Shown here one piece after another: positions 26,036 through 36,671 of a DNA stretch of 64,000 bases. The position numbers and the translations under genes were made by a program. The notes below the pieces were generated by a model that did not search any database, had not been told where the DNA came from, and worked only from the letters and a program-made list of their open reading frames with translations. Each line of letters begins with the position of its first letter. The stretch's first letter is position 1. Origin of the DNA: an uncultured Clostridia bacterium. GTDB taxonomy: Bacteria; Bacillota; Clostridia; Oscillospirales; Ruminococcaceae. The stretch covers positions 62,001-126,000 of the forward strand of contig CANNSB010000002.1 of NCBI GenBank assembly GCA_947510165.1. Direction: 5' to 3'.

Positions 26036-26869
26036 ATGTCGATTAAAAGTTTTAAACCAACCACTCCTTCTAGACGTCATATGACTGTTGTTGATTATTC
26101 TAATCTGTCAAAAGTTGCACCAGAAAAAAGCCTATTGGCTCCTTTGAAAAAACATTCTGGTCGTAATAGCTATGGAAGAATCACAGTTCGTCATAGAGGC
26201 GGAGGAAATAGAAGAAAATATCGTATTATTGATTTTAAAAGAAATAAATTAGATATGAATGCAACTGTTATGACGTTAGAATATGATCCAAACAGATCAG
26301 CACATATATCTTTACTTAAATATGAAGATGGTGAAAAAAGATATATAGTTGCACCTAATGGACTTAAAGTTGGAGATATAGTTAGATCTGGTGCAGATGC
26401 AGATATAAAACCAGGTAATGCACTTAAACTTTTAAATATACCAGTTGGTACAATTATCCATAATATAGAATTGTATCCTGGAAAAGGCGCACAATTTGTA
26501 CGTTCTGCAGGAAATATGGCACAGCTAATGGCAAAAGAGGGCGATCATGCACTAATCAGATTACCTTCAGGAGAGCTTAGAAAAGTTCCTGTTATATGTA
26601 TGGCAACGATTGGTCAAGTTGGAAATCTTAAGCATGAAAATGTTACTATAGGTAAAGCTGGAAGAAAACGTCATATGGGATGGAGACCGACTGTAAGGGG
26701 ATCTGTAATGAACCCTTGCGATCATCCACATGGAGGAGGAGAAGGAAAATCTCCTATCGGAAGAGCAGGACCTGTGACACCATGGGGTAAACCAACACTT
26801 GGATATAAAACTAGAAAAAATCATTGTCACTCTGATAAGTTTATTGTAAAGCGTAGAAATTCTAAATAG
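26036..26869 (+). CDS. rplB: 50S ribosomal protein L2
   Basis: 277 aa. N-terminal [22 protein letters not shown]-fold and SH3-like domains, and the C-terminal [19 protein letters not shown] loop with the His implicated in peptidyl transfer. The AAAGGAG site precedes the ATG. A small GCAACA/TGTTGT dyad lies in the 72-base gap after rplW. Confidence 0.98.
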   Translation: MSIKSFKPTTPSRRHMTVVDYSNLSKVAPEKSLLAPLKKHSGRNSYGRITVRHRGGGNRRKYRIIDFKRNKLDMNATVMTLEYDPNRSAHISLLKYEDGEKRYIVAPNGLKVGDIVRSGADADIKPGNALKLLNIPVGTIIHNIELYPGKGAQFVRSAGNMAQLMAKEGDHALIRLPSGELRKVPVICMATIGQVGNLKHENVTIGKAGRKRHMGWRPTVRGSVMNPCDHPHGGGEGKSPIGRAGPVTPWGKPTLGYKTRKNHCHSDKFIVKRRNSK

Positions 26870-26893
26870 GTGCTGAAAGGAGGCAGATGATTT

Positions 26894-27178
26894 ATGGGAA
26901 GAAGTATTAAAAAAGGGCCTTATGTACAACCAGTTCTCCTAAAAAGAGTTATACAGATGAACGAGGCAGGAGAAACAAAAGTTCTTAAAACATGGAGCCG
27001 ATCTTCAACAATTTTTCCTGAGTTTGTAGGACACACGTTTGCTGTTCATGATGGAAGAAAACATGTGCCGGTTTATGTAACAGAAGATATGGTAGGTCAT
27101 AAGTTGGGGGAATTTGCTCTAACTAGGACTTATAGAGGCCATGCTGGTTCTAAAACAACAAATAATGGTAAGAAATAA
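26894..27178 (+). CDS. rpsS: 30S ribosomal protein S19
   Basis: 94 aa. Starts [17 protein letters not shown]; the conserved [22 protein letters not shown] and [13 protein letters not shown] blocks are intact. It contacts the head of the 30S subunit with S13. Strong AAAGGAGG site. Confidence 0.98.
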   Translation: MGRSIKKGPYVQPVLLKRVIQMNEAGETKVLKTWSRSSTIFPEFVGHTFAVHDGRKHVPVYVTEDMVGHKLGEFALTRTYRGHAGSKTTNNGKK

Positions 27179-27199
27179 GAGGTCAAAGGAGGATATTGA

Positions 27200-27535
27200 A
27201 TGGAAGCAAAAGCTTATCTAAAGTATGTTCGCATAGCGCCTAGAAAAGTTAAAATTGTTCTTGATTTAATAAGAAATCAACCAGTAGAAAAGGCGTTTGC
27301 TATATTAAAGCATACTTCCAAATCAGCATGTGAACACTTGATAAAATTATTAAAATCTGCAATAGCCAATGCAGAACATAATAATCATTTAGATAAAAGC
27401 AAATTATATATTTCTGAATGTTTTGTGTGTCCAGGACCAACTTTAAAAAGAATTAGACCAAGAGCGCAGGGTCGTGCTTTTCAAATTTTAAAAAGAACGT
27501 CACATATAACACTAGTGGTTAAAGAAAAAGAATAG
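27200..27535 (+). CDS. rplV: 50S ribosomal protein L22
   Basis: 111 aa. The block [18 protein letters not shown] and the tunnel beta-hairpin ending [20 protein letters not shown] are present, the latter lining the exit tunnel near the macrolide site. AAAGGAGG site; 21 bases after rpsS. Confidence 0.98.
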   Translation: MEAKAYLKYVRIAPRKVKIVLDLIRNQPVEKAFAILKHTSKSACEHLIKLLKSAIANAEHNNHLDKSKLYISECFVCPGPTLKRIRPRAQGRAFQILKRTSHITLVVKEKE

Positions 27536-27554
27536 CTGAAAGGAGAGGTGAAAT

Positions 27555-28268
27555 ATGGGTCAAAAGGTGAATGCACATGGTTTTAGGGTCGGTGTAATAA
27601 AAAACTGGGATTCTAGATGGTTTGCAGATAAAAAAACTTTCGGTGATACACTTGTAGAAGATTATAATATTAGAAAATTTTTAAAGAAAAGTTTGTATTC
27701 TGCTGGTATACCAAGAATTGAAATTGAAAGAGACTCTGTAAAAATCAGAATTCATATTCATTGCTCGAAACCTGGTATAGTTATCGGAAAAGGTGGGTCT
27801 GAAATTGAAAAATTAAGACTAAAACTTTCTAAGATGACAAATAAGCCTGTTGTTGTAAACATTATAGAAGTTAAACAACCAGATCTTAACGCACAGCTGG
27901 TTTCTGAGAATATTGCGGCACAGCTTGAAAGAAGAATTTCTTTTAGAAGAGCTATGAAACAATCAATTGGAAGAACAATGAAGCTTGGTGCAAAGGGTAT
28001 CAAAACTAGAGTTTCTGGTAGATTAGGTGGAGCGGAAATTGCTCGAGATGAAAGCTATCACGAGGGAACTATACCTCTACAAACTATAAGAGCTGATATA
28101 GATTATGGATTTGCAGAAGCTAATACAACATATGGAAAATTAGGTGTAAAAACATGGATCTATAAAGGTGAAATTTTAAAAAGTCAGTTTAAAAAAGATA
28201 AAGAAGAAAATCATACACAACAACAAGACAGAAGAAGAACACCTCGTAGAGAAGGGGGTAACAGATAG
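27555..28268 (+). CDS. rpsC: 30S ribosomal protein S3
   Basis: 237 aa. [20 protein letters not shown] start, KH domain with [16 protein letters not shown] near residue 76, and the S3 C-terminal domain with [18 protein letters not shown] basic, Gln-rich tail ([18 protein letters not shown]) is a clade-specific extension. Its stop overlaps the rplP start by one base. Confidence 0.98.
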   Translation: MGQKVNAHGFRVGVIKNWDSRWFADKKTFGDTLVEDYNIRKFLKKSLYSAGIPRIEIERDSVKIRIHIHCSKPGIVIGKGGSEIEKLRLKLSKMTNKPVVVNIIEVKQPDLNAQLVSENIAAQLERRISFRRAMKQSIGRTMKLGAKGIKTRVSGRLGGAEIARDESYHEGTIPLQTIRADIDYGFAEANTTYGKLGVKTWIYKGEILKSQFKKDKEENHTQQQDRRRTPRREGGNR

Positions 28269-28738
28269 TGTTATTACCTAAAAGAGTTAAATATCGTAAA
28301 GTTCATAGAGGTAGATTAAAGGGAAAAGCGACAAGAGGAGCAAAAATCACTTATGGAGAATATGGCATTCAAGCAATGGAGCCGGCTTGGATTACATCTA
28401 ATCAAATAGAGGCCGCTCGTATCGCTATGACACGTTATATAAAACGTGGTGGGCAGGTTTGGATAAAGATTTTTCCAGATAAACCAATTACAGAAAAACC
28501 TGCAGAAACTAGAATGGGATCTGGAAAAGGATCACCAGAATATTGGGTAGCTGTTGTTAAACCTAATAGAATAATGTTTGAAATTGCAGGGGTTACTGAA
28601 GAAATAGCACGAGAAGCAGTAAGACTTGCTATCCATAAATTGCCAATCAAATGCAAATTTGTTAGCAAAGAAAATCAATTAAAAGAAGAACAAGCAAAAG
28701 AAGAACAAGCAAAACAAGAACAGGGCGGTGAGGGTTAA
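28268..28738 (+). CDS. rplP: 50S ribosomal protein L16
   Basis: 156 aa from a GTG start. The conserved [18 protein letters not shown] start and [20 protein letters not shown] are present. The tail is about 18 residues longer than usual and consists of a repeated Glu-Gln-Ala-Lys low-complexity run ([14 protein letters not shown]) before GGEG. The tail looks real because rpmC overlaps its stop by one base. Confidence 0.97.
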   Translation: MLLPKRVKYRKVHRGRLKGKATRGAKITYGEYGIQAMEPAWITSNQIEAARIAMTRYIKRGGQVWIKIFPDKPITEKPAETRMGSGKGSPEYWVAVVKPNRIMFEIAGVTEEIAREAVRLAIHKLPIKCKFVSKENQLKEEQAKEEQAKQEQGGEG

Positions 28739-28941
28739 TGAAAGCTTTTGAGGTTAGAGAATTGTCTTCAAATGAATTGATGGAAAAGTTAGGAGATCTC
28801 AAAGCAGAACTTTTCAACCTTCGTTTTCAACTAGCTGTTAATCAACTTGACAACACTAATAGACTTGGTGATATCAAGAAGGATATAGCAAGAGTAAAAA
28901 CGATTATAAGAGAAAAACAAAGCAAAGAAAATTTACAATAA
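28738..28941 (+). CDS. rpmC: 50S ribosomal protein L29
   Basis: 67 aa two-helix protein beside the tunnel exit. Seen: [20 protein letters not shown] and the family block [20 protein letters not shown]. Overlaps the rplP stop (TAATG). Confidence 0.96.
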   Translation: MKAFEVRELSSNELMEKLGDLKAELFNLRFQLAVNQLDNTNRLGDIKKDIARVKTIIREKQSKENLQ

Positions 28942-28963
28942 GTTGTAAAGGAGGATTTCATAG

Positions 28964-29221
28964 ATGGACGCTAGAAAACTTAGGAAAACTAGAATTGGAA
29001 AAGTTATTAGCGATAAAATGGATAAAACAATTGTTGTTTCTATTCAAAGAAGTGTTAAGCATCCACTTTACAAAAAAATACTTAAGAGAACTGAAAAGTT
29101 GAAAGTGCATGATGAAAACAACACTTGTGGTGTTGGAGACCGTGTAGAAATAATGGAAACTCGTCCTCTTTCTAAAGGTAAAAGATGGAGATTGATTCAA
29201 ATTATAGAAAAAGCTAAGTAA
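28964..29221 (+). CDS. rpsQ: 30S ribosomal protein S17
   Basis: 85 aa OB-fold protein that binds 16S helix 11. Seen: [20 protein letters not shown] and [26 protein letters not shown] site. Confidence 0.97.
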   Translation: MDARKLRKTRIGKVISDKMDKTIVVSIQRSVKHPLYKKILKRTEKLKVHDENNTCGVGDRVEIMETRPLSKGKRWRLIQIIEKAK

Positions 29222-29252
29222 TCATTAGAAAAGTCGAGAGGAGGAACAAGCC

Positions 29253-29621
29253 ATGATACAAATGCAAACCTATTTAAAAGTTGCGGATAATAGCGGAGCT
29301 AAAGAGATAATGTGTATTAGAGTTCTAGGTGGGACAAGAAAAAGATATGCAAAAATCGGAGATGTTATAGTGGCATCTGTAAAAAAAGCAACACCAGGTG
29401 GAGCGGTTAAAAAAGGTGATGTAATAAAAGCTGTAGTTGTTCGTTCTGTTAAAGGTCTTGGAAGAGATGATGGAACGTATATAAGATTTGATGAAAATGC
29501 AGCTGTTATAATAAAAGATGATAAAAACCCAAGGGGCACACGTATATTCGGACCTGTTGCAAGAGAGTTACGCGAAAAATCTTATACTAAGATTTTATCT
29601 CTTGCGCCAGAAGTTCTTTGA
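29253..29621 (+). CDS. rplN: 50S ribosomal protein L14
   Basis: 122 aa, the universal length. [20 protein letters not shown] start, [20 protein letters not shown] near residue 84, and the C-terminal [20 protein letters not shown] ending. It interfaces with S12 and 16S h14. Confidence 0.98.
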   Translation: MIQMQTYLKVADNSGAKEIMCIRVLGGTRKRYAKIGDVIVASVKKATPGGAVKKGDVIKAVVVRSVKGLGRDDGTYIRFDENAAVIIKDDKNPRGTRIFGPVARELREKSYTKILSLAPEVL

Positions 29622-29638
29622 TTGGAGGTGCAATTTAA

Positions 29639-29965
29639 ATGAATAAGAAGTTGCACGTAAAAACTGGTGATACTGTAAAGATCATCAGCGGGAAAGACAA
29701 GGGTAAACAAGGAAAAATTTTACAAGTTAGTATAAAAGAGAGCAAGGTAATAGTAGAGAACGCAAACTTTGTAACTAAACATGTTAAACCTAAGAAAATG
29801 GGAGAACAAGGTGGAATAGTTAAAGCAGAAGCGGCTCTATATGCTTGTAAAGTTATGCTTGTTTGTCCAAAATGTAAAAAAGCAACAAGATTAGGTCATA
29901 AAATAGATAAAAATGGAAGCAAAACAAGAATGTGTAAACATAAAGGTTGCGGAGAAACTTTCTAA
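29639..29965 (+). CDS. rplX: 50S ribosomal protein L24
   Basis: 108 aa with an N-terminal KOW motif (GDTVKIISGKDKGKQGKIL). The C-terminal part carries CPKCKKATRLG and a second Cys pair (CKHKGCGE), consistent with a zinc-binding variant. It initiates 50S assembly. Confidence 0.97.
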   Translation: MNKKLHVKTGDTVKIISGKDKGKQGKILQVSIKESKVIVENANFVTKHVKPKKMGEQGGIVKAEAALYACKVMLVCPKCKKATRLGHKIDKNGSKTRMCKHKGCGETF

Positions 29966-29981
29966 GTAAGGAGGAAAAAAC

Positions 29982-30521
29982 ATGGCAAGGTTAAAAGAAA
30001 AGTATAAAGCAGATATTATGCCATCTATGATGAAAAAGTTTGGATATAAAAGTGTCATGCAAATTCCAAAGCTTGAGAAAGTTGTAATTAATGTTGGATG
30101 TGGAGAAGCGAGAGACAACACAAAGGTTATTGACGCTATCATATCTGATTTAGGTATTATAACTGGACAAAAAGCAATTACATGTAATGCTAAAAAATCT
30201 GTTGCCAATTTCAAATTAAGAGAAGGCATGAGAATAGGTGTAAAAGTTACACTTCGTTCTAAAAACATGTATGAGTTTGTAGATAGGCTTTTTAATGTAG
30301 CTTTACCTAGAGTTAGAGATTTTCGTGGAATAAATGGAAATTCTTTTGATGGAAGAGGAAACTACAATATGGGAATAAAAGAACAACTTATATTTCCAGA
30401 AATAGAATATGATAAAATAGATGCAATTCGTGGAATGGACATAGCATTTATAACAACAGCTAATACTGACGAAGAGGCACAGGAGTTATTAACTCTACTT
30501 GGTGCACCTTTTAATAAATAG
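29982..30521 (+). CDS. rplE: 50S ribosomal protein L5
   Basis: 179 aa. It carries 5S rRNA into the central protuberance and touches P-site tRNA. Seen: [38 protein letters not shown] and [26 protein letters not shown] site. Confidence 0.98.
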   Translation: MARLKEKYKADIMPSMMKKFGYKSVMQIPKLEKVVINVGCGEARDNTKVIDAIISDLGIITGQKAITCNAKKSVANFKLREGMRIGVKVTLRSKNMYEFVDRLFNVALPRVRDFRGINGNSFDGRGNYNMGIKEQLIFPEIEYDKIDAIRGMDIAFITTANTDEEAQELLTLLGAPFNK

Positions 30522-30535
30522 GGGGGAATTTTAAA

Positions 30536-30721
30536 ATGGCTAAAAAGTCTATGATAGCAAAACAAAAAAGGACGCCTAAGTTTTCCACCCGTGCATATAA
30601 TAGATGCAAAATATGCGGAAGACCACATGCATATTTAAGAAAATTTGGTGTATGTCGTATTTGCTTTAGAGAATTGGCTTATAAGGGTCAAATTCCGGGC
30701 GTTAGGAAAGCTAGTTGGTAA
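30536..30721 (+). CDS. rpsN: 30S ribosomal protein S14, zinc form (type Z)
   Basis: 61 aa. The two Cys pairs [10 protein letters not shown] and CRICFREL identify the short zinc-binding S14 typical of Gram-positives. A C-minus, zinc-free paralog could exist elsewhere. GGGGGGAA site before the ATG. Confidence 0.97.
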   Translation: MAKKSMIAKQKRTPKFSTRAYNRCKICGRPHAYLRKFGVCRICFRELAYKGQIPGVRKASW

Positions 30722-30748
30722 TAAGCACAAGCAAAGGAGGTTGACTGT

Positions 30749-31147
30749 ATGCAAATCACCGATAAAGTAGCGGATTTGTTAACAAGGATTAGAAATGCAA
30801 ATGCAGCAAAGCATGAAACTGTGGATATCCCAGCATCTAAGCTAAAAAAAGCTATTTTGCAAATCCTTGTTGATGAGGGTTATATAAAAAGTTTTCAAAT
30901 GATAGAAGATAACAAACAAGGTATACTTAAAGCAACTTTAAAATATGGAACAAACAAATCAAAAGTTATAAATGGTTTAAGAAGGGTTTCAAAACCTGGA
31001 TTACGTATTTATACAACCTGTGAAAAAATGCCAAAAGTTTTAAGAAATTTAGGGATAGCAATTGTGTCTACATCTAAAGGAATAATGACAAATAAAAGAG
31101 CTAGAAGAGAAAATCTTGGTGGTGAAGTTCTAGCGTTTATTTGGTAA
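30749..31147 (+). CDS. rpsH: 30S ribosomal protein S8
   Basis: 132 aa. It binds the central domain of 16S rRNA and represses the spc operon in E. coli. Seen: [20 protein letters not shown] and the C-terminal [20 protein letters not shown]. Confidence 0.98.
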   Translation: MQITDKVADLLTRIRNANAAKHETVDIPASKLKKAILQILVDEGYIKSFQMIEDNKQGILKATLKYGTNKSKVINGLRRVSKPGLRIYTTCEKMPKVLRNLGIAIVSTSKGIMTNKRARRENLGGEVLAFIW

Positions 31148-31166
31148 ATAAGGGGGAAAACGTCGT

Positions 31167-31715
31167 ATGTCACGTATTGGAAGAATGCCAATCGATGTTC
31201 CCTCTGGCGTAACAGTAAAACTTGTTGGTAGAGACCTTACTGTTACAGGACCAAAGGGAACTCTTGAAAGAGAAATAGTAAAAGATATTAAGGTTGAAAT
31301 TGAGGGAACAGTAATAACTGTTACTCGTCCTAGCGATAAGAAAAATCATAGATCTTTACATGGTCTTACAAGAACTCTTATAGCAAACATGGTAGAAGGA
31401 GTTTTAAAAGGATTCACTAAAGAACTTGAAATACAAGGTGTTGGATATCGTGCTGCAAAACAAGGAAAAGATTTAATTTTGACAGTAGGATATTCTCATT
31501 TAGTGTCTATGCCAGAAATCGAAGGAATAAGCATAGAAGTTCCGGCTCCTAATAAAATTATAATATCTGGACCAGATAAGCAAAAGGTTGGACAATTTGC
31601 AGCCGAAGTTAGAGAAAAAAGACCACCTGAGCCTTATAAAGGTAAAGGAATTAGGTATTTAGGCGAAGTTGTTAAACGTAAAGAAGGAAAAGCTGGTAAG
31701 GGCGGTAAGAAGTAG
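31167..31715 (+). CDS. rplF: 50S ribosomal protein L6
   Basis: 182 aa with two related halves. [17 protein letters not shown] start and the C-terminal [20 protein letters not shown] hallmark. It sits near the factor-binding centre. Confidence 0.98.
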   Translation: MSRIGRMPIDVPSGVTVKLVGRDLTVTGPKGTLEREIVKDIKVEIEGTVITVTRPSDKKNHRSLHGLTRTLIANMVEGVLKGFTKELEIQGVGYRAAKQGKDLILTVGYSHLVSMPEIEGISIEVPAPNKIIISGPDKQKVGQFAAEVREKRPPEPYKGKGIRYLGEVVKRKEGKAGKGGKK

Positions 31716-31732
31716 TAAAGGGGTGAAATAAT

Positions 31733-32092
31733 ATGGTGAAACAACTTAATAAAAACAAATCTCGTTTAAAAAGACACCGTAGAGTTCGCGGAAAAATTTC
31801 TGGAACAGCAGAAAGACCACGTCTTAATGTATTTCGTTCTAGTAAACATATATACGCACAACTTATTGACGATGTGAATGGAATAACACTTGTATCTGCT
31901 TCTACAGTTGAAAAAGAATTTACTGATAATGGTGGAAACAAAGAATCAGCAAGACTTATAGGAAAAGCTATAGCAAAAAGAGCTATAGAAAAGAACTATA
32001 AAGAAGTTGTTTTTGACCGTGGTGGTTATGTGTATCATGGACGCATCTCAGAGCTTGCAGAAGGCGCTAGAGAATGTGGACTTAAGTTCTAA
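31733..32092 (+). CDS. rplR: 50S ribosomal protein L18
   Basis: 119 aa 5S rRNA-binding protein. Seen: [20 protein letters not shown] and the terminal [20 protein letters not shown] block. Follows rplF by 17 bases. Confidence 0.98.
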   Translation: MVKQLNKNKSRLKRHRRVRGKISGTAERPRLNVFRSSKHIYAQLIDDVNGITLVSASTVEKEFTDNGGNKESARLIGKAIAKRAIEKNYKEVVFDRGGYVYHGRISELAEGARECGLKF

Positions 32093-32108
32093 ATAGGGAG
32101 GTGTACTT

Positions 32109-32609
32109 TTGGCTATAATAGATAGTTCAACACTGGATTTAAAAGAAAAAGTAGTTTCTATAAATCGTGTTTCTAAAACTGTAAAAGGTGGACGTATATT
32201 TAAATTTGCAGCACTAGTTGTTGTAGGTGACGGAAATGGAACAGTTGGGTTTGGAATTGGAAAATCAGGAGAGGTTCCAGATGCTATTAGAAAAGGGATA
32301 GAAGATGCTAAAAAGAATTTAGTTAAAATTGCAACTAGAGCTACAACTATTCCACATGAAATAGTTGGAAAATTTGGAGCAGGAAGAGTTTTAATGAAAC
32401 CAGCTCCAGAAGGAACAGGGGTTATTGCTGGAGGACCTGTTCGTGCTGTAATAGAAGTTTCAGGTATTAAGGATATTAGAACAAAAGCTTTACGTTCTAA
32501 TAACCCTTGTAATGTAATAAGAGCAACTATACAAGGTCTATCTTCTTTAAGAAGTTTAGAGCAAGTTGCAGCCATTAGAGGAAAATCTATAAAAGAAATT
32601 TTGAATTAA
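32109..32609 (+). CDS. rpsE: 30S ribosomal protein S5
   Basis: 166 aa from a TTG start at 32109 after GGGAGGTG. The double-stranded RNA-binding fold has [20 protein letters not shown] and the C-terminal domain [20 protein letters not shown]. It is important for decoding accuracy and spectinomycin binding. Confidence 0.97.
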   Translation: MAIIDSSTLDLKEKVVSINRVSKTVKGGRIFKFAALVVVGDGNGTVGFGIGKSGEVPDAIRKGIEDAKKNLVKIATRATTIPHEIVGKFGAGRVLMKPAPEGTGVIAGGPVRAVIEVSGIKDIRTKALRSNNPCNVIRATIQGLSSLRSLEQVAAIRGKSIKEILN

Positions 32610-32623
32610 AGGGGGCGTGAATA

Positions 32624-32803
32624 ATGGCAACCTTAAAAATTAAGCTTGTAAAAAGTTTGATTGGATCAAAAAAAAATCAAATTCTAACAGCGAAATCATT
32701 GGGTTTAAAAACAATTGGAGATGTAGTTGAACAACCAGAAAACGAAGCTACAAAGGGAAAAGTGTTTAAAATTTCACACCTCATAGAGGTAATAAGCAAG
32801 TAA
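32624..32803 (+). CDS. rpmD: 50S ribosomal protein L30
   Basis: 59 aa. The translation starts MATLKIKLVKSLIGSKKNQ and continues with TAKSLGLKTIGDVVEQPE, the family hallmark, ending HLIEVISK. It fills the expected place between rpsE and rplO and has a GGGGGCGTG site. Confidence 0.97.
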   Translation: MATLKIKLVKSLIGSKKNQILTAKSLGLKTIGDVVEQPENEATKGKVFKISHLIEVISK

Positions 32804-32818
32804 GGAGGTGCGACTTTA

Positions 32819-33262
32819 ATGAAGTTACATGAATTATATCCTGCTGAAGGGTCTACAAAAAAAGTTAAGAGAATAGGCAGAGGAGCTGGTTCTGGAACAG
32901 GAAAAACTTCTGGAAAAGGGCATAAAGGACAAAATGCTCGTTCCGGAGGGGGAGTTCGTCCAGGTTTTGAAGGTGGACAAATGCCATTGCACAGAAGAGT
33001 TCCTAAAAGAGGATTCGTAAATATATTCGCTAAACATTTTGCTACAATAAATCTATCAGATTTACAAAATAAGTTTAATGAAGGCGATATAGTTGATGAG
33101 CATTCAATTATTAGTTCAGGATTGATTAAAAAAAGATTAGACGGAATAAAAGTTTTAGGAAATGGAGAAGTTTCCAAAAAACTGACAGTAAAAGTTACGT
33201 CTTTCTCAAAGTCAGCTAAAGACAAAATAGAACAGGTTGGTGGAAAGGCAGAGGTGATCTAG
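32819..33262 (+). CDS. rplO: 50S ribosomal protein L15
   Basis: 147 aa. [20 protein letters not shown] followed by the Gly-rich [20 protein letters not shown] extension that threads into 23S rRNA. The globular C-terminus is normal. It is separated from secY by a single base. Confidence 0.98.
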   Translation: MKLHELYPAEGSTKKVKRIGRGAGSGTGKTSGKGHKGQNARSGGGVRPGFEGGQMPLHRRVPKRGFVNIFAKHFATINLSDLQNKFNEGDIVDEHSIISSGLIKKRLDGIKVLGNGEVSKKLTVKVTSFSKSAKDKIEQVGGKAEVI

Positions 33263-33263
33263 A

Positions 33264-34559
33264 TTGATTGCTACTTTCAAAAACGCATTTAAAGTTAAAG
33301 ATTTGAGAGTCAAAATCTTCTTTACAATTCTTATAATTATAATATTTAGAATTGGATCTGCGATACCGGTCCCGTTTTTAGATACATCTGTTTTACAAGG
33401 TATGACTGGCGGAGCTGATGCAACCTTTTTTGATTATTTAAATGTATTGACAGGTGGAGGTTTTGCTAGTGCAACACTATTTGCCATGTCAATAACACCA
33501 TATATTAATGCATCAATTATAATTCAATTGCTAACCGTTGCTATTCCTGCCCTTGAAAGATTAAGCAAAGAGGGTATGGAAGGTAGAAAAAAATTAAATA
33601 AAATAACAAAATATTTTACAGTTATTTTAGGTTTTATACAAGCTGTAGCTTATTTTATGCTTTTAAAAAGTCAAGGGGCGGTTATATCAGATTATACTAG
33701 TGGATTTGTTGGTATATGGACAGCGTTAGTAATAATTATTACGTTTACAGCGGGAACAGCCCTTGTTATGTGGCTTGGTGAAGAGATAAATGCTAAAGGA
33801 ATAGGGAATGGAATATCTATAATTCTTTTTGCAGGAATAATTTCTAGAGCTCCACAAGCTGTAACACTTCTTTATAATTATTTAAAAACAGGAGAAACTA
33901 AGTATTATTTTTTAGTTCCAATCGTGGTGGTTATCTTCTTATTGATGATTATGTTTATAGTTATTATGACTAATTCTGAAAGAAAAATTCCTGTTCAATA
34001 TGCAAAACGAGTTGTTGGTAGAAAGATGTATGGTGGACAATCTAGTCATATTCCTGTTAAAGTTAATATGAGTGGAGTTATGCCAATTATATTTGCAAGT
34101 TCGTTGATATCTATTCCAACTACTATTGCTGCATTTTTTCCACCTACAGAAGGGACATTTTGGGAAAAATTTTTATTATGGTTTAGATATGATAATTGGC
34201 CTTATGCTATAATATATTTTTTCCTTATCATAGCTTTTAACTATTTTTATGTTTCTATACAATATAATCCAATAGAAATTTCTAATAATCTAAGAAAAAA
34301 TAATGGAGGGATTCCGGGGCTTCGTCCAGGAAAACCAACATCAGATTTCATAGGAAAAATTATAGGAAAAATCACATTAATAGGGGCTATATTCCTTGCG
34401 ATAATTGCTATTTTCCCAATACTTTTTGGACAATTTAGTGGAATGAATATCGCTCTTGGAGGAACATCAATACTTATTATTGTAGGTGTTGCGTTAGAAA
34501 CAGGTAGACAATTAGAATCCCAGATGATGATGCGACATCATAAAGGATTTTTAGAATAA
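33264..34559 (+). CDS. secY: Protein translocase channel subunit SecY
   Basis: 431 aa with ten predicted membrane segments. It forms the export channel with SecE (39870-40109) and SecG. Seen: IIFRIGSAIPVPFLDTSVL near TM1, the plug region, and SIQYNPIEISNNLRKNNGG and PGLRPGKPTSDFI in the cytosolic loops that contact SecA and the ribosome. Starts with TTG at 33264 after GAGGTGAT. Confidence 0.98.
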   Translation: MIATFKNAFKVKDLRVKIFFTILIIIIFRIGSAIPVPFLDTSVLQGMTGGADATFFDYLNVLTGGGFASATLFAMSITPYINASIIIQLLTVAIPALERLSKEGMEGRKKLNKITKYFTVILGFIQAVAYFMLLKSQGAVISDYTSGFVGIWTALVIIITFTAGTALVMWLGEEINAKGIGNGISIILFAGIISRAPQAVTLLYNYLKTGETKYYFLVPIVVVIFLLMIMFIVIMTNSERKIPVQYAKRVVGRKMYGGQSSHIPVKVNMSGVMPIIFASSLISIPTTIAAFFPPTEGTFWEKFLLWFRYDNWPYAIIYFFLIIAFNYFYVSIQYNPIEISNNLRKNNGGIPGLRPGKPTSDFIGKIIGKITLIGAIFLAIIAIFPILFGQFSGMNIALGGTSILIIVGVALETGRQLESQMMMRHHKGFLE

Positions 34560-34579
34560 TTGTGTTTTAAAGGTGAAAT

Positions 34580-35218
34580 ATGAATTTAATATTTTTAGGT
34601 GCTCCGGGAGCAGGAAAAGGAACACAAGCAGAATTTATATCTGATTATCTAAATATACCAACTATTTCTACGGGAAATATAATACGTGATGCTCTTAAAT
34701 CTGGAACAGAAGTTGGTTTGAAAGCAAAAGATTATATAGACAAAGGTTTATTAGTTCCAGATGAAGTTGTTATTAATATTATTAAATCTAGATTAATAGA
34801 ATCTGATTGTAGTAAAGGTTTTATACTTGATGGATTTCCAAGAACGGTTCCACAAGCAGAAGCTTTGAAAGAGATGACAATTTTAATAGATAAAGTTATA
34901 GATATAGACGTATCAGATATTGAAGTTGAAAAGAGGCTTTCTGGAAGAAGAGTTTGTTCGTCTTGCGGATCTTCATACCATATATTGTATAAACCTTCTA
35001 AAATAGAAGATTGTTGTGATAGATGTAGTGGAGAAACTATTCAAAGAAAAGATGATCAAACTGAAACTATAAAGGAAAGACTAAAAGTTTATCACAATCA
35101 AACAACTCCTTTGAAAGATTATTATAAAAAACAAAATAAACTTTTTATAATTTCAGGAGAAGGAAAAGTTGATGAAATAACTAAGCTTACTATTGAAGCT
35201 ATTGAAAGAAAAGTTTAG
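34580..35218 (+). CDS. adk: Adenylate kinase, zinc-lid form
   Basis: 212 aa. It interconverts ATP plus AMP and two ADP. P-loop GAPGAGKGTQAE at residues 7-18, the AMP-binding STGNIIRDAL and GFILDGFPRTVPQAEAL, and a lid with four Cys (CSSCGSSYH then CCDRCSG) that binds structural zinc as in Gram-positive Adk. The ATG has AAAGGTGA before it. Confidence 0.98.
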   Translation: MNLIFLGAPGAGKGTQAEFISDYLNIPTISTGNIIRDALKSGTEVGLKAKDYIDKGLLVPDEVVINIIKSRLIESDCSKGFILDGFPRTVPQAEALKEMTILIDKVIDIDVSDIEVEKRLSGRRVCSSCGSSYHILYKPSKIEDCCDRCSGETIQRKDDQTETIKERLKVYHNQTTPLKDYYKKQNKLFIISGEGKVDEITKLTIEAIERKV

Positions 35219-35221
35219 TAT

Positions 35222-35968
35222 ATGATAACTGTAAAAACAAAAAAAGAAATACAGAGGATGTCTAACGCTTGTAATATAGCAGCGTTGGCGTTAAAAACAG
35301 CGGGAGAACATTGTGAGATTGGAATGACAACTTTAGAGTTAGACAATATTATAAATAAGTTGATTGTTTCTACAGGAGCAAAACCTTCATTTTTAGGTTA
35401 TGCTGGATTTCCTGCAAGTGCTTGTATTTCTATAAATGACGAAGTTATACATGGTATTCCATCTAAAAGAAAATTAAGTTCTGGAGATATTGTTGGTGTA
35501 GATGTTGGTGCTTATTATGATGACTTTCATGGAGATAATGCATATACATTTTCTGTAGGTGATATTGATTCTGAGGTGGATAAACTTTTAGATGTCACGA
35601 AAAAAAGTTTATTCGAAGGTATAAGAATGGCAGTTGTTGGGAATAGAATAGGTGATATTTCTAATGCTATACAGATGTGTGTAGAAAAGAATGGCTTTTC
35701 TATTGTTGAAGAGTATGTAGGACATGGAATAGGAAAAAAACTTCATGAAATGCCACAAATTCCCAATTTTGGATTATCGGGAAAAGGACCTAGATTAATA
35801 GAAGGTATGACTATTGCTATAGAACCTATGGTTAATATAGGGTCTAGAATTGTTAAAGTTGATAAAGATAGCTGGACTGTTCGTACATCTGATGGAAAAT
35901 TTTCTGCACATTTTGAAAATACCATAGCAATCACTGCAGATGGACCAGTTATATTGACTAAGGTGTAA
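35222..35968 (+). CDS. map: Methionine aminopeptidase type I
   Basis: 248 aa. It removes N-terminal Met. Metal ligands are in VGVDVGAYYDDFHGDNAYTF, VGHGIGKKLHEMPQIPNFG, AIEPMV and the last Glu in FSAHFENTIAI. Starts three bases after adk, and the KOW gene follows after two bases. Confidence 0.97.
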   Translation: MITVKTKKEIQRMSNACNIAALALKTAGEHCEIGMTTLELDNIINKLIVSTGAKPSFLGYAGFPASACISINDEVIHGIPSKRKLSSGDIVGVDVGAYYDDFHGDNAYTFSVGDIDSEVDKLLDVTKKSLFEGIRMAVVGNRIGDISNAIQMCVEKNGFSIVEEYVGHGIGKKLHEMPQIPNFGLSGKGPRLIEGMTIAIEPMVNIGSRIVKVDKDSWTVRTSDGKFSAHFENTIAITADGPVILTKV

Positions 35969-35970
35969 TT

Positions 35971-36237
35971 ATGTGTATATTAAAAGGTATGGTTGTGCGT
36001 TCTATAAAGGGTCATGATAAACAAAAATTTTATCTAGTTATGAAGATAGAGAATGATTATGTGTTTATCACGGATGGAAAAATCCGAAAATCTGAAAATC
36101 CTAAGAAAAAAAATGTTAAGCATCTGTCTAAAACAAATATAATAGTTGATAAGAATTTTATGTATACCAACAAAAAAATTAGGCAGTTTTTATGGAGATA
36201 CAATTATGGAGAAGAAATGTCAAATTTAGATGAGTAA
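35971..36237 (+). CDS. KOW domain-containing RNA-binding protein (L14e-like)
   Basis: 88 aa. The N-terminal KOW-like block [20 protein letters not shown] resembles the L14e/L6e/L27e family. A gene of this type between map and infA is a recurrent clostridial feature. The C-terminus ([20 protein letters not shown]) is lineage specific. The role is unknown; ribosome association is inferred from context. The end lies 13 bases before the infA start. Confidence 0.88.
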   Translation: MCILKGMVVRSIKGHDKQKFYLVMKIENDYVFITDGKIRKSENPKKKNVKHLSKTNIIVDKNFMYTNKKIRQFLWRYNYGEEMSNLDE

Positions 36238-36250
36238 GGAGGTTTTTTAT

Positions 36251-36469
36251 TTGGATAAACAGGACGTTATCGAGGTTAAAGGTATTGTAAAAGAAGCTCT
36301 TAGAGGGAGCAAATTTAAAGTAGAACTTGAGAACGGACATGGAATACTTGCTCATATTTCCGGAAAACTTAGAACACATTATATACGAATACTTCCAGGG
36401 GACACTGTGCATATAGAGATGTCTCCATACGATCTTACACAAGGTCGTATAATATGGAGAGGTAAATAA
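36251..36469 (+). CDS. infA: Translation initiation factor IF-1
   Basis: 72 aa, the canonical length. OB-fold with [35 protein letters not shown] and [14 protein letters not shown]. An in-frame ATG at 36230 exists inside the KOW gene, but the AAGGAGG site at 36237-36243 points to the TTG at 36251. Confidence 0.96.
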   Translation: MDKQDVIEVKGIVKEALRGSKFKVELENGHGILAHISGKLRTHYIRILPGDTVHIEMSPYDLTQGRIIWRGK

Positions 36470-36511
36470 ATTTTTTTAATTTAGAAAAGTTAAACAAGGA
36501 GGTAATTTCTA

Positions 36512-36625
36512 ATGAAAGTAAGACCTTCGGTTAAGCCTATGTGTGAAAAGTGCAAAGTTATAAAACGAAAAGGCAGAGTAATGGTTATCTGCCAAAATGC
36601 AAAACACAAACAACGTCAAGGCTAA
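36512..36625 (+). CDS. rpmJ: 50S ribosomal protein L36
   Basis: 37 aa: starts [20 protein letters not shown] and has the C-C-C-H zinc ligands (Cys11, Cys14, Cys27, His32). ATG follows AAGGAGG. Zinc form. Confidence 0.97.
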   Translation: MKVRPSVKPMCEKCKVIKRKGRVMVICQNAKHKQRQG

Positions 36626-36671
36626 TTAAGGATATTATTAGAATAAATTGGTTAATGGAGGTGTAGTTTGT

